This document shows, one piece after another, positions 40,113-53,509 of a stretch of 64,000 nucleotides of DNA; positions within the stretch are counted from its first letter, which is position 1, and each line of letters opens with the position of its first letter. Source of the stretch: Streptomyces sp. NBC_00162 (GTDB taxonomy: Bacteria > Actinomycetota > Actinomycetes > Streptomycetales > Streptomycetaceae); contig NZ_CP102509.1 in the NCBI RefSeq assembly GCF_024611995.1, forward strand, positions 3,844,001 through 3,908,000. The letters are read 5' to 3'. Made by a program: the position numbers and the translations under genes. The notes under the pieces were generated by a model. The model searched no databases. It was not told the origin of the DNA and saw only the letters and a list, made by a program, of their open reading frames with translations.

Positions 40113-41414
40113 ATGTCCGATCCCCGCCGCCATCCGGACTGGGAACAGCCCGCCGACCGGCACACCCAGCTGATCGACCCGGTGATCACCGTCCAGCAGC
40201 TCGGGCGGTTCGAGGTGTTCCGCAAGCTGCAGACCCGCATCGACCACGCCCTGGTCTTCTCGACCACCAAGGGCGGGTACGTCGCCTTCCTGCCGCCGCA
40301 CCGGCCCGGCTCCACCCGCGGCTACACGGCGGTGTACGAGGTCGACATGGGAGTCCACCACGTCCGCGCGGACATCGAACTCCCCAGCGACAACGACGCC
40401 CACCAGTTCGTGGTGGTCGTGGAGCTCAGCTGGCGGGTGGCGGATCCCGCGCTGTTCGTGGCGAGCGGCCACCGCGACGTGCCCCGGCTGCTGCTCGGCG
40501 AGCTGGAACAGACCGCGCGTCCGGTCGCCCGGCGCTTCGCCATCGCCGAGAGCGCGCAGGCCGAGGGGGAACTGCTGCGGGCGCTGCCCGAGGCCGGCCC
40601 GCTCGGCCGGGACTGCGGGCTGCACACCTCCTGGACCGTCCGGCTGCGCCGCGACCAGGAGAACATCGACCACCAGCTGCGCATGCAGGCCATCCAGCAC
40701 GGCACCGCCGAGCAGATCCTCACCGAGGAACTCGGCATGCGGTACGACGTCCAGCTCGACCAGCGGGCCCGCCGGCAGGACGAGCTCACGACGGGGCGGG
40801 CGCTGGCCTACGGCGGCCAGCAGCACCAGCTCGCCCTCCAGCAGCAGCAGTGGGAGCACCAGCAGCGCGTGGAGCTCAGCCGCCAGCAGGCGGAGCTCCA
40901 GCGCGTCGAGGCCGAGAAGATCGCCTTCTACCAGTGGCACCTGGAGCAGGGCGGGGTGCACGGGTGGGCCCTGCACCTGGCCCAGCACCCCGAGGACTCG
41001 GCCCTCGTCATGCGGACCATGCGCGAGGACCAGCTCCAGATGATCCGGGACCAGATGAGCCTGGTCAGCCAGGTGCTCAGCGACGGCGGGGCCGAGCGGC
41101 ACGAGTTGCAGGGACCCAAGCAGCTGGCGCTGCGGGCCATGAACGACATCCTGAACCAGCGCCTCCCGGGCGTCCCGCACGAACCGGCCCCGCCGGCCCC
41201 GCCGCAGTACCCGGGCCAGATCGCACCCCAGGGACCGCCTCCCGGACCGCCGCCGGCGCAGCCGCCCGCAGCCCCGCCCGGGCAGTTCGGACCACCCCCG
41301 ACCTTCTCCCAGTGGGAGCCCCCGCCCGGGTACGGGACCGCTCCCGTGCAGCCGCCCCCGGTCCCCGAGCCCCAGGCAGGGACCGGGACCGACGACGGGA
41401 GGCCGCAGCCGTGA
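40113..41414 (+). CDS. SPFH/band-7-like protein with Gln-rich coiled coil and Pro-rich tail
   Basis: 433 residues from ATG at 40113, preceded by GAGGAG. Residues 30-185 have the prohibitin-homology pattern (HQFVVVVELSWRVADPALFVASGHRDVPRLLLGELEQTARPVARRF). Residues about 215-290 are a Gln/Glu-rich coiled coil, and the last 75 residues are Pro/Gln/Gly-rich. There is no transmembrane helix, so membrane association may be peripheral or through partners. Such proteins scaffold membrane microdomains. Its stop overlaps the next gene by 4 bp. The family call rests on pattern only. Confidence 0.65.
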   Translation: MSDPRRHPDWEQPADRHTQLIDPVITVQQLGRFEVFRKLQTRIDHALVFSTTKGGYVAFLPPHRPGSTRGYTAVYEVDMGVHHVRADIELPSDNDAHQFVVVVELSWRVADPALFVASGHRDVPRLLLGELEQTARPVARRFAIAESAQAEGELLRALPEAGPLGRDCGLHTSWTVRLRRDQENIDHQLRMQAIQHGTAEQILTEELGMRYDVQLDQRARRQDELTTGRALAYGGQQHQLALQQQQWEHQQRVELSRQQAELQRVEAEKIAFYQWHLEQGGVHGWALHLAQHPEDSALVMRTMREDQLQMIRDQMSLVSQVLSDGGAERHELQGPKQLALRAMNDILNQRLPGVPHEPAPPAPPQYPGQIAPQGPPPGPPPAQPPAAPPGQFGPPPTFSQWEPPPGYGTAPVQPPPVPEPQAGTGTDDGRPQP

Positions 41415-41935
41415 CCGCCGCGCCCCCGAACCCGACCCCGTCCGCGACCGGCGGCGAAGCCGCTACCCGGCTGCTCGCCGACCTGCGCGGCGAGATAGCC
41501 CGGGCCGACAGCAAAGCCTCGGTGCTGGTCGGCGCCCTCGGGATGACCGCCGGGGTGATCAGCGCCCTGCTCGCCGGGAAGGGCTGGCGGCCGGACTCCC
41601 TCTCCACCCCGGGCACGGCCGTCTGGTGGGCGGGGACCACCGCCCTGGCCCTGGCGCTGCCCGCCCTGCTGCTGGCGGTGCTGCCCCGGTACCGCGCGGC
41701 CGAGTGGCATCCGGGCACCCCGCTCTCGTACTTCGGTGACATCCACTCGGCGGTCCGCCAGGGCCGTCTCGCCGAGGCCCTCGCCGACACCGACCGCGAT
41801 CCCCGGGCCTCGCTCATGGCCGCGCTCGCCGAGAACAGCCGGATCGCCGCCCGCAAACACCAGTGGATCAGGGCCGGCTTGTTGGCCTTCTGCACCGCCG
41901 CCGTGCTGATCCCCGCCGCCCTGCTCATCGGCTGA
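41411..41935 (+). CDS. Pycsar-effector-like transmembrane protein (PycTM/DUF5706 type)
   Basis: 174 residues from GTG at 41411, coupled to the SPFH gene. A helix with RLLADLRGEIARADSKASVL runs into TM1 (about 38-55); TM2 is at about 70-92 (AVWWAGTTALALALPALLLAVLP). A PLSYFGDIHSA segment is followed by a cytoplasmic helix and TM3 at about 153-173. The (A)DSKAS-before-TM1 and YFGDI patterns match the Pycsar transmembrane effectors, which damage the membrane when cCMP or cUMP is made during phage infection. A cyclase-like gene three genes upstream supports this. Confidence 0.72.
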   Translation: MTAAPPNPTPSATGGEAATRLLADLRGEIARADSKASVLVGALGMTAGVISALLAGKGWRPDSLSTPGTAVWWAGTTALALALPALLLAVLPRYRAAEWHPGTPLSYFGDIHSAVRQGRLAEALADTDRDPRASLMAALAENSRIAARKHQWIRAGLLAFCTAAVLIPAALLIG

Positions 41936-41962
41936 CGTCCCCGAAAACAACGAAGGATCACC

Positions 41963-43126
41963 GTGAACCAGCCACCCGAGTACCCACAGCCCCCGCAGCA
42001 GCAGCCGCCTTACCCCCAGGCCCCCCAGTACCCGCAGAGCCCACCGCCCCCGGCCTACCCGGCGGCGTACCCGCAGCCCCGGCAGCAGCCCCGGCCGCCC
42101 GCGCACCCCGCGTACCAGCCGGCCCCGCCCCCGGCCCCGTTACCCGCCCCGGCTCCCCTGGACGACCTGGAGTACCAGATCGCCCCGGGCACCCGCGTCC
42201 ACATCAAGGCCCAGCAGCGCAGCGCCGACGCCACCGCCTTCGGCCAGCTCGCCCTGCACGTCCCCGGGTTCCTGATGAGCCTGATGGTGGTCCTGCTCGT
42301 CGCCACCCTCCTGGAAGCCCTGACCGGCCTGCCCTACTGGCTGCCCACCCTGCTCTGGGCCGCCAGCGGTGCCCTCGTCTTCCACCGGCCCAGCGAGGAC
42401 TTCTTCGCCCGTCACCTGCTGCGTCTGCAGCGGCCGCTCCCCCACGAGCTCGCCGCGCTCACCCCCGTGTGGCGCGAGGTCACGGCCCGCGCCGGCGTCG
42501 ACGGCTCCCGCTACGAGCTGTGGATCGAGGACAGCGACCACCTCAACGCCTACGCGGCCGCCGGGCACATCGTCGGCGTCACCCGGTACGCCCTGGAGAA
42601 CCTGCCGAAGTCCCAGCTCGCCGCCGTACTCGCCCACGAGCTCGGCCACCACACCGGCGGCCATGCCTGGTCCGGGCTGCTGGGCTGGTGGTACTCCCTG
42701 CCCGGGCGGATCGCCTGGCAGGTCATCCGGGCCGTGACCGTGTTCGTCATCCGGTTCACCAGCTTCTTCTCCTACCTGGCCACCGGATTCGTGATCATCT
42801 TCGTCGGCCTGTTCACCCTCGTGACGATCACCGCCACCTACGGGCTCCCGCTGCTGCTGCTCGTGATGCCCTACCTGACGGCCGCGGTGGGCCGGCGCGC
42901 CGAGCTGCGGGCCGACGAACACGCCGCCGTACTCGGCTTCGCGCCGGTGCTCGCGCAGATGCTGCACGGGGTGATGGCCCAGGAGGAGCAGGAGAAGCAC
43001 GCGGCCCTCGTCCGGACGGGGAAGCCGTTCGCCGAGCCCGGCACCCTCGACCGGCTGCTCTCCACCCACCCCGACCACCGGACCCGGCTGCACCACCTCC
43101 AGCCGTACCTGACGCCGACCCGGTAG
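41963..43126 (+). CDS. Membrane M48-family zinc metalloprotease
   Basis: 387 residues, GTG start with GAAGGATC upstream. Residues 1-65 are Pro/Gln/Tyr-rich and disordered. Hydrophobic helices follow at about 95-115 and 120-135. The catalytic site LAAVLAHELGHHTGGH (HExxH near residue 229) comes next, then more hydrophobic segments around 250-315. The third zinc ligand is likely the Glu of RAELRADEHAA. This is the HtpX/M48B pattern of membrane-protein quality-control proteases. It ends against the rpoC terminator. In this operon it could process the SPFH or PycTM-like proteins. Confidence 0.85.
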   Translation: MNQPPEYPQPPQQQPPYPQAPQYPQSPPPPAYPAAYPQPRQQPRPPAHPAYQPAPPPAPLPAPAPLDDLEYQIAPGTRVHIKAQQRSADATAFGQLALHVPGFLMSLMVVLLVATLLEALTGLPYWLPTLLWAASGALVFHRPSEDFFARHLLRLQRPLPHELAALTPVWREVTARAGVDGSRYELWIEDSDHLNAYAAAGHIVGVTRYALENLPKSQLAAVLAHELGHHTGGHAWSGLLGWWYSLPGRIAWQVIRAVTVFVIRFTSFFSYLATGFVIIFVGLFTLVTITATYGLPLLLLVMPYLTAAVGRRAELRADEHAAVLGFAPVLAQMLHGVMAQEEQEKHAALVRTGKPFAEPGTLDRLLSTHPDHRTRLHHLQPYLTPTR

Positions 43127-43131
43127 AAACG

Positions 43132-43169
43132 CCGCAGGGCGGCCACCCTCTCGGGTGACCGCCCTGCGG
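43132..43169. terminator. Bidirectional terminator between the M48 gene and rpoC
   Basis: 17-bp inverted repeat (CCGCAGGGCGGCCACCC pairing with GGGTGACCGCCCTGCGG, one mismatch) with TCTC loop, centred between the two convergent stop codons (43126 and 43188). It probably ends both the accessory block and rpoBC. Confidence 0.85.
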
Positions 43170-43187
43170 TTACTGCTCTGGTCCGAC

Positions 43188-47087
<3,900 letters not shown>

Positions 47088-47184
47088 TGTGCGTCAATCC
47101 CTCTTTCGGGGTCGAGTCTCAATCATGGTCTGAACGGTCCCGGGGATGACGGGGGGCTCTTGAGCGAGCCCCCCGTCAGGCCCG

Positions 47185-50100
47185 TCAGACCTCTTCGACG
47201 CTGCTCGGCTCGCGCCGGGACAGGTCGATACCGAGCTCCTCCGCCGCGCGGAAGACGTCCTCGTCGGTGTCGCGCATCTCGATGGACATGCCGTCCGAGG
47301 ACAGCACCTCCACGTTGAGGCAGAGCGACTGCATTTCCTTGATGAGCACCTTGAAGGACTCGGGAATGCCCGGCTCGGGGATGTTCTCGCCCTTGACGAT
47401 GGCCTCGTAGACCTTCACGCGGCCGGTGACGTCGTCGGACTTGATGGTCAGCAGCTCCTGGAGGGCGTAAGCGGCGCCATAAGCCTCGAGCGCCCACACC
47501 TCCATCTCACCGAAGCGCTGGCCACCGAACTGCGCCTTACCACCCAGCGGCTGCTGCGTGATCATCGAGTACGGACCGGTCGACCGAGCGTGGAGCTTGT
47601 CGTCGACCAGGTGGTGGAGCTTGAGGATGTACATGTACCCGATCGAAACCGGGTCCGGGAACGGCTCGCCGGAGCGGCCGTCGAACAGACGCGCCTTGCC
47701 GGACGGGAGGACCAGGCGGTCACCGTCGCGGTTCGGGATGGTGTGCTCGAACAGGCCCGCGAGCTCGTCCTCACGCGCACCGTCGAACACCGGGGTGGCG
47801 ACGTTGGTACCCGGCGCGACCTTGTCGGCGCCGATGACCTTCAGCCGCTCGGCCCATTCCTCGCCGAGCCCGGAGACGTCCCAGCCGCGGCTGGCGAGCC
47901 AGCCGAGGTGGATCTCCAGGACCTGTCCCGGGTTCATTCGGGACGGGACACCCAGCGGGTTCAGGATGATGTCGACCGGCGTGCCGTCCTCAAGGAAGGG
48001 CATGTCCTCGATCGGAAGGATCTTGGAGATGACACCCTTGTTGCCGTGGCGGCCGGCGAGCTTGTCACCGTCGGTGATCTTGCGCTTCTGGGCGACGTAG
48101 ACGCGGACCAGCTGGTTCACGCCCGGAGGAAGCTCGTCGCCCTCCTCGCGGTCGAAGACGCGGACACCGATGACCTTGCCGATCTCACCGTGAGGAACCT
48201 TGAGCGAGGTGTCACGCACCTCGCGGGCCTTCTCACCGAAGATCGCGCGGAGCAGACGCTCCTCCGGGGTCAGCTCGGTCTCACCCTTGGGCGTGACCTT
48301 GCCGACCAGGATGTCGCCGGCGACGACGTCCGCACCGATGCGGATGATGCCGCGCTCGTCGAGGTCGGCGAGGACCTCCTCGGAGACGTTCGGGATGTCC
48401 CGGGTGATCTCCTCGGGGCCCAGCTTGGTGTCACGGGCGTCGACCTCGTGCTCCTCGATGTGGATCGAGGAGAGGACGTCGTCCTGTACGAGGCGCTGCG
48501 ACAGGATGATCGCGTCCTCGTAGTTGTGACCTTCCCACGGCATGAACGCGACGAGCAGGTTCTTGCCGAGGGCCATTTCGCCCTCTTCGGTGGCCGGGCC
48601 GTCGGCGAGGACCTGGTCCTCGACGATCCGGTCACCCTCGTTGACGATGACCTTCTGGTTGACCGAGGTGCCCTGGTTCGAGCGGGAGAACTTGGAGACG
48701 CGGTACGTGGTGTACGTGCCGTCGTCGTTGGCGACGGTGATGTAGTCGGCCGAGACCTCCTGGACGACACCGTCCTTCTCCGCACGGATCGAGTCACCGG
48801 CGTCGACCGCACAGCGGTACTCCATGCCGGTGCCGACGAGCGGGGCCTCCGCCTTGATGAGCGGAACGGCCTGGCGCATCATGTTCGCGCCCATGAGGGC
48901 ACGGTTGGCGTCGTCGTGCTCGAGGAAGGGGATCATCGCGGTCGCGACGGACACCATCTGGCGCGGGGAGACGTCCATGTAGTCGACGTCGTCGCCGGCG
49001 ATGTAGTCGATCTCGCCGCCACGACGGCGAACCAGGACGCGGTTCTCCGTGAAGCGCATCTCGTCGTTCAGGCGCGCGTTGGCCTGGGCGATGACGAAGC
49101 GGTCTTCCTCGTCGGCCGTGAGGTAGTCGACCTCGTCGGTGACGACACCCTCGATGACCTTGCGGTACGGGGTCTCGATGAAGCCGAACGGGTTGATCCG
49201 GCCGTAGGAGGCCAGCGAGCCGATCAGACCGATGTTCGGGCCTTCAGGGGTCTCGATGGGGCACATGCGGCCGTAGTGCGACGGGTGAACGTCACGGACC
49301 TCGAAGCCGGCCCGCTCACGGGACAGACCACCCGGGCCGAGGGCGTTGAGACGACGCTTGTGCGTCAGACCCGACAGCGGGTTGTTCTGGTCCATGAACT
49401 GCGACAGCTGGCTGGTGCCGAAGAACTCCTTGATGGAGGCGACGACCGGCCGGATGTTGATCAGGGTCTGCGGCGTGATCGCCTCGACGTCCTGGGTCGT
49501 CATGCGCTCGCGCACGACGCGCTCCATACGGGCGAGACCCGTACGGACCTGGTTCTGGATCAGCTCACCGACGTTACGGATACGGCGGTTGCCGAAGTGG
49601 TCGATGTCGTCGGTCTCGACGACGATCTCCCGGCCCGACTCGCCGACCGTCTCGGTCTCGCCCGCGTGCAGCTTGACCAGGTACTTGATCGTCGCGATGA
49701 CGTCGTCGGTGGTGAGCACACCGGCGTCGAGCGGCTCGTCGGCGCCGAGCTTCTTGTTCACCTTGTAGCGGCCGACCTTGGCGAGGTCGTAGCGCTTCGG
49801 GTTGAAGTAGAGGTTCTCGAGCAGCGTCTGAGCAGCCTCGCGGGTCGGCGGTTCGCCCGGACGCAGCTTGCGGTAGATGTCGAGCAGCGCGTCGTCCTGA
49901 CCCTGGGTGTGGTCCTTCTCCAGGGTGGCGCGCATGGACTCGTACTGGCCGAACTCCTCGAGGATCTGCTCGGTGGTCCAGCCGAGAGCCTTCAGGAGGA
50001 CGGTGACGGACTGCTTGCGCTTGCGGTCGATGCGGACACCGACCATGTCGCGCTTGTCGATCTCCATCTCCAGCCAGGCACCCCGGGACGGGATGATCTT

Positions 50101-50667
50101 GGCGGAGAAGATGTCCTTGTCGGACGTCTTGTCGATGGAGGAGTCGAAGTAGACACCAGGGGAGCGGACAAGCTGCGACACGACGACACGCTCGGTGCCG
50201 TTGATGACGAAGGTGCCCTTGTTGGTCATGAGCGGGAAGTCGCCCATGAAGACCGTCTGAGACTTGATCTCTCCGGTCTCGTTGTTCGTGAACTCGGCCG
50301 TGACGAACAGCGGAGCCGCGTACGTGAAGTCGCGCTCCTTGCACTCGTCGACAGAGTTCTTCGCCGGCTCGAAACGGTGGTCGCGGAAGGTCAGCGACAT
50401 CGACCCGGAGAAGTCCTCGATCGGCGAGATCTCCTCGAAGATCTCTTCCAGACCGGACTTGGTGGGGACGTCCTGTCCACTCTCAAGCGCCGACTCGACG
50501 CGAGACTTCCAGGCGGCATTGCCGAGCAGCCAGTCAAAGCTCTCGGTCTGCAGCGCCAGGAGGTTCGGAACCTCGAGGGGCTCCTTGATCTTTGCAAAGG
50601 AGATGCGCAGCGGGGCGGTGCTGGCACCGTTGTTCGTATTGGTCGAGGCGTTGCGCGAGGCGGCCAA
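47185..50667 (-). CDS. rpoB: RNA polymerase beta subunit
   Basis: 1160 residues from TTG at 50667, preceded by GGAAGGACC; this gives [21 protein letters not shown], the usual Streptomyces start, rather than the longer frame from 50724. The rifampicin region reads [20 protein letters not shown] then [13 protein letters not shown]: Asn441 (codon AAC, 49345-49347) stands where E. coli has Ser531 and S. coelicolor Ser442. His436 and Asp426, other key contacts, are unchanged. Only one rpoB is in the window. A near-consensus promoter lies about 180 bp upstream. Confidence 0.98.
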   Translation of the reverse strand: MAASRNASTNTNNGASTAPLRISFAKIKEPLEVPNLLALQTESFDWLLGNAAWKSRVESALESGQDVPTKSGLEEIFEEISPIEDFSGSMSLTFRDHRFEPAKNSVDECKERDFTYAAPLFVTAEFTNNETGEIKSQTVFMGDFPLMTNKGTFVINGTERVVVSQLVRSPGVYFDSSIDKTSDKDIFSAKIIPSRGAWLEMEIDKRDMVGVRIDRKRKQSVTVLLKALGWTTEQILEEFGQYESMRATLEKDHTQGQDDALLDIYRKLRPGEPPTREAAQTLLENLYFNPKRYDLAKVGRYKVNKKLGADEPLDAGVLTTDDVIATIKYLVKLHAGETETVGESGREIVVETDDIDHFGNRRIRNVGELIQNQVRTGLARMERVVRERMTTQDVEAITPQTLINIRPVVASIKEFFGTSQLSQFMDQNNPLSGLTHKRRLNALGPGGLSRERAGFEVRDVHPSHYGRMCPIETPEGPNIGLIGSLASYGRINPFGFIETPYRKVIEGVVTDEVDYLTADEEDRFVIAQANARLNDEMRFTENRVLVRRRGGEIDYIAGDDVDYMDVSPRQMVSVATAMIPFLEHDDANRALMGANMMRQAVPLIKAEAPLVGTGMEYRCAVDAGDSIRAEKDGVVQEVSADYITVANDDGTYTTYRVSKFSRSNQGTSVNQKVIVNEGDRIVEDQVLADGPATEEGEMALGKNLLVAFMPWEGHNYEDAIILSQRLVQDDVLSSIHIEEHEVDARDTKLGPEEITRDIPNVSEEVLADLDERGIIRIGADVVAGDILVGKVTPKGETELTPEERLLRAIFGEKAREVRDTSLKVPHGEIGKVIGVRVFDREEGDELPPGVNQLVRVYVAQKRKITDGDKLAGRHGNKGVISKILPIEDMPFLEDGTPVDIILNPLGVPSRMNPGQVLEIHLGWLASRGWDVSGLGEEWAERLKVIGADKVAPGTNVATPVFDGAREDELAGLFEHTIPNRDGDRLVLPSGKARLFDGRSGEPFPDPVSIGYMYILKLHHLVDDKLHARSTGPYSMITQQPLGGKAQFGGQRFGEMEVWALEAYGAAYALQELLTIKSDDVTGRVKVYEAIVKGENIPEPGIPESFKVLIKEMQSLCLNVEVLSSDGMSIEMRDTDEDVFRAAEELGIDLSRREPSSVEEV

Positions 50668-50847
50668 GAGGGGGTCCTTCCGAGGGCTCGGACTCACTAC
50701 GCGCGTACCGGTCCCAGCCGACACAGAAGACGGACCCTCCCGATCTGATCCAAAAGACCAGGTCAGGGCGTATCAATCAAGTGTGCTCAAGCGTGGGCAT
50801 GCCCCTGGCGACGGGCAGGGGGCAGCTAACAGGCAGCGCAAAGGGTC

Positions 50848-50876
50848 AGTGTAGCCACTTGGCTCACTGATGTCCA
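50848..50876 (-). promoter_or_regulatory. rpoB promoter
   Basis: On the minus strand TGGACA, 17-nt spacer, TACACT: five of six -35 bases and a good -10. It predicts a 170-180-nt untranslated leader. Confidence 0.7.
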
Positions 50877-51020
50877 GACCAGGTTTCCGGAAACCGGCAA
50901 CAGGCCTTCCCCACGTCTCTTCAAAACAACAACACTCGGTCCAACGTCGTCGCGTCCCTCGCACACAGAGCGCGTATCAGTACTGCCCTCTTCGTAGCCG
51001 ATCCATGCCTCGGTTCTCGG

Positions 51021-51050
51021 ATCGAGCTGGTTCGAGCTGGTTCGAGCTGG
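51021..51050. repeat. Triplicated 10-bp unit (TTCGAGCTGG)
   Basis: Three tandem copies, the first with ATC in place of TTC, in the rplL-rpoB gap, about 145 bp upstream of the rpoB -35. They could be binding sites or slippage. Confidence 0.6.
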
Positions 51051-51192
51051 CGACGGGACTGAGAATTGCGCGCCGAGTCCCGTTCGTCAAGGCCCCCTGC
51101 TCCGTGCGGATCATCTTCGGACCCAGCTGCGGGGCAACGAAGATCACCCTACTCCCCAACGAGACCAGGGCAAGTCAGGCACTGCGGGTACG

Positions 51193-51250
51193 CCAAAGGG
51201 CGACCACCCTTACGGGTGATCGCCCTTGGTTGGGGCCCTAGAGGGCCCCA
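51193..51250 (-). terminator. Double terminator downstream of rplL
   Basis: Two consecutive hairpins after the rplL stop: TGGGGCCC with its complement (loop TAGA, 51231-51250), then a 16-17-bp stem with a TTAC loop (51193-51229). Confidence 0.75.
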
Positions 51251-51256
51251 GAGGTG

Positions 51257-51637
51257 TTACTTGACCTCGACGGCCGCACCGGCGCCCTTGAGGGACTCGG
51301 CAGCCTTCTCGGCGGCCTCCTTGGTGACCTTCTCGAGGACGGGCTTCGGGGCGCCGTCCACGAGGTCCTTGGCCTCCTTGAGGCCCAGGGAGGTCAGCTC
51401 GCGCACGACCTTGATGACCTGGATCTTCTTGTCGCCGGCACCGGTGAGGATGACGTCGAACTCGTCCTGCTCCTCAGCGGCCTCGGGGGCGGCAGCGCCA
51501 CCGACCGGGGCAGCGGCGACGGCCGCGGCGGCGGTGACGTCGAACTTGTCCTCGAACGCCTTCACGAACTCAGAGAGCTCGATGAGGGTCATCTCCTCGA
51601 ACTGGGCGAGGAGGTCGTCCTGAGAGAGCTTCGCCAT
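51257..51637 (-). CDS. rplL: 50S ribosomal protein L7/L12
   Basis: 126-residue stalk protein that recruits translation GTPases. An N-terminal dimer domain ([20 protein letters not shown]) is followed by an Ala/Gly/Pro hinge at about 37-57 and the factor-binding C-domain with [23 protein letters not shown] at 51637 is chosen over a longer frame by homology. Followed by a double terminator. Confidence 0.98.
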   Translation of the reverse strand: MAKLSQDDLLAQFEEMTLIELSEFVKAFEDKFDVTAAAAVAAAPVGGAAAPEAAEEQDEFDVILTGAGDKKIQVIKVVRELTSLGLKEAKDLVDGAPKPVLEKVTKEAAEKAAESLKGAGAAVEVK

Positions 51638-51747
51638 GATGGGCGATCCTTCCACTAATTCGGCAGGTGCCGGATGTATATAGAGGCGGGCGTAACGGCC
51701 CGCTACGACCCACGCACTAGGCGGCGTGGATCAGTGCGCGAGCCGAA

Positions 51748-52278
51748 TTACTCGGCACCGCCCTGCTCGGCGAGCTTGACGCGAAGCGCTTCCGCGGTGC
51801 GGACGAACTTCGACGGCAGCGCCTGGAAGAGCGAGGCAGCCTGAGACTGCTTGCCCTTGAACGCGCCGGCCAGCTTGCTGAGCAGAACCTCGCGGGACTC
51901 GAGGTCCGCAAGCTTCTTGATCTCATCGGCGGTGAGCGCCTTACCATCAAGGACACCCGCCTTGATGATGAGGTTGGGGTTCTCCTTGGCGAAGTCACGC
52001 AGGCTCTTCGCCGACTCCACCGGGTCACCGGTGATGAAGGCGACCGCGGTCGGACCAGCGAAGTGCTCGTCCAGCGCGGTGATCCCGGCCTGGTTGGCCG
52101 CAATCTTGGTCAGCGTGTTCTTCACCACGGCGTACTGGGCGTTCTCACCGAGCGAACGACGCAGCGTCTTGAGCTGCGCGACGGTGAGACCCCGGTACTC
52201 GGTCAGCACGGCGGCGTTCGAGCTCTGGAACTGGTCCGTGAGCTCGGCTACCGCGGCAGCCTTGTCGGGCCTTGCCAT
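51748..52278 (-). CDS. rplJ: 50S ribosomal protein L10
   Basis: 176-residue base of the L7/L12 stalk. It starts [20 protein letters not shown] and has [21 protein letters not shown] and the C-terminal helix that docks L12 dimers. A structured leader upstream (about 52337-52480) resembles the L10 autoregulatory leader. It is 110 bp before rplL. Confidence 0.97.
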   Translation of the reverse strand: MARPDKAAAVAELTDQFQSSNAAVLTEYRGLTVAQLKTLRRSLGENAQYAVVKNTLTKIAANQAGITALDEHFAGPTAVAFITGDPVESAKSLRDFAKENPNLIIKAGVLDGKALTADEIKKLADLESREVLLSKLAGAFKGKQSQAASLFQALPSKFVRTAEALRVKLAEQGGAE

Positions 52279-52336
52279 AGAGCGTCGGCCTCCTTCCGGG
52301 TGATGAGGACCGCTCAGAAGGGGCTGAACAAAACGA

Positions 52337-52480
52337 AACGCCCCGGCGCAAGCGCACGGGGCGTAAGCTCTACCGAATCACTCCGGGAGCTTCTCCACGA
52401 ACACCTGCGCAGGACGTCCGCACTCAGCGGATCCTTCGGCCACCGAACCCTTGCGGGCACGGCAACGACCAGCGGTCTTT
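52337..52480 (-). promoter_or_regulatory. Probable ribosomal protein L10 leader RNA
   Basis: Upstream of rplJ, the minus strand has AAGACCGCTGGTCGTTGCC and a later strong hairpin (ACGCCCCG...CGGGGCGT, 52338-52364) followed by a T-rich stretch. Position and sequence fit the L10-binding autogenous control leader; the hairpin may act as a terminator. Confidence 0.5.
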
Positions 52481-52528
52481 GGCTTCTCGGGAAGAGTACG
52501 TGAAGGGGTCCAGTCGAGGCAAATCGCC

Positions 52529-53443
52529 TCAGGAGCCACTGCCGCCGAGACCGCCCAGCCCGGCGTCCCTCAGCGTCTGGTCGGCCTCCTTCAGCTTCTG
52601 GTCGGTCTCCTTGAGCTTTTCGTCGACGCCCTTCATCACGTCGTCGAAGTCGACGACCTGGTCGGCGGGCGGTGCGGTGACCGGGGTGGCCGTGCCGAAG
52701 GCGGAGAACTTCGCCGTGGTCTTGGACGTGCCCTTACCGTCCGTGCTCACGGAGTCGACGCGTACGGGGTAGCCGTCCTTGCCGATCCAGAGGTCCACCT
52801 CGAAGGCCGTGATGTGCTTCACGGAATCGTGCAGGTACTGGCGGTTCTTCTCCTCCATGACCTTGGTGGACTCGTCCGCCGCCAGCAGGTCCGCGTTGGT
52901 GAAGCTGCCCTTGTAGTGCTGGGCGTCGACGCCGTCGGTCTGCTCGGCCCCGACGAGCGTGAGCTTGGTCTGGCCCAGCAGCATCGCGAGGTACTCGGCC
53001 GGGTCCTCGTTCAGCCGGATGCCCGGCTTCCCGTCCTTGGCCAGGTTCATCTTCATCCAGGTCTTGCCCTCGAGGGGCTTGTCCATCTGGGTGTAGACGA
53101 TGTCGCCGATCATGACCGAGCGGGAGTCGGGCTCCTCGCCCTTCAGCGTCACGTCGTGGCTGGACGGGTACCAGCCCTTCGTGCCGGACTGGCCGCTCGT
53201 CTTGCCGTCGCTCCCGACGGTGGAGAGTTCGGCCTTGGCGAACTTGGCCGCCACCGTCTTCAGGTACGACGCCTTCACGGCGTCCACGGGCGTCTGCGCC
53301 TTGGCTTCCGCGGCCTTGGCCCCGTCCGCCTTGCCCTTGTCACCCGCGCCGGCCTTGTCGCCCCCGCAGGCCGTGAGACCGCCCACGAGCAGCGCGGCCC
53401 CCGCCATCGCGATGCCGGCCCGGGTCCGGACAGCCTTGTTCAT
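52529..53443 (-). CDS. LppX/LprG-like lipoprotein
   Basis: 304 residues from ATG at 53443 (GGGGGAGAA upstream). The lipoprotein signal MNKAVRTRAGIAMAGAALLVGGLTACGG has the LTAC lipobox. Residues about 50-260 resemble the LppX_LprAFG fold (for example DGVDAQHYKGSFTNADL), a hydrophobic-pocket carrier of lipids. The C-terminus is a charged, helical repeat of KLKETDQ-type units. It is a paralogue of the gene just upstream (66-bp gap). Its location between rplA and rplJ matches other Streptomyces. Confidence 0.85.
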   Translation of the reverse strand: MNKAVRTRAGIAMAGAALLVGGLTACGGDKAGAGDKGKADGAKAAEAKAQTPVDAVKASYLKTVAAKFAKAELSTVGSDGKTSGQSGTKGWYPSSHDVTLKGEEPDSRSVMIGDIVYTQMDKPLEGKTWMKMNLAKDGKPGIRLNEDPAEYLAMLLGQTKLTLVGAEQTDGVDAQHYKGSFTNADLLAADESTKVMEEKNRQYLHDSVKHITAFEVDLWIGKDGYPVRVDSVSTDGKGTSKTTAKFSAFGTATPVTAPPADQVVDFDDVMKGVDEKLKETDQKLKEADQTLRDAGLGGLGGSGS

Positions 53444-53509
53444 CTGGTTCTCCCCCATGAATGATCTTTGTGTTGCCAAAACGGTTACTGCCGAATGCGC
53501 GCGGGACGG

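Larger units (their letters stand above)
50668..51256 (-). other. Intergenic region between rplL and rpoB
   Basis: 589 bp without a gene. It contains the rplL terminators (51193-51250), a 10-bp unit repeated three times (51021-51050), the rpoB promoter (50848-50876) and a leader of roughly 180 nt. The separate promoter decouples rpoBC from rplJL. Confidence 0.7.

Noticed and set aside
37986..41414. A very long plus-strand open frame spanning the P-loop and SPFH genes
   Set aside because: For the first two kilobases it is out of frame with the P-loop gene and reads as Arg/Pro/Ala-rich shadow typical of high-GC DNA; only its end is the SPFH gene, which has its own ATG and ribosome site.
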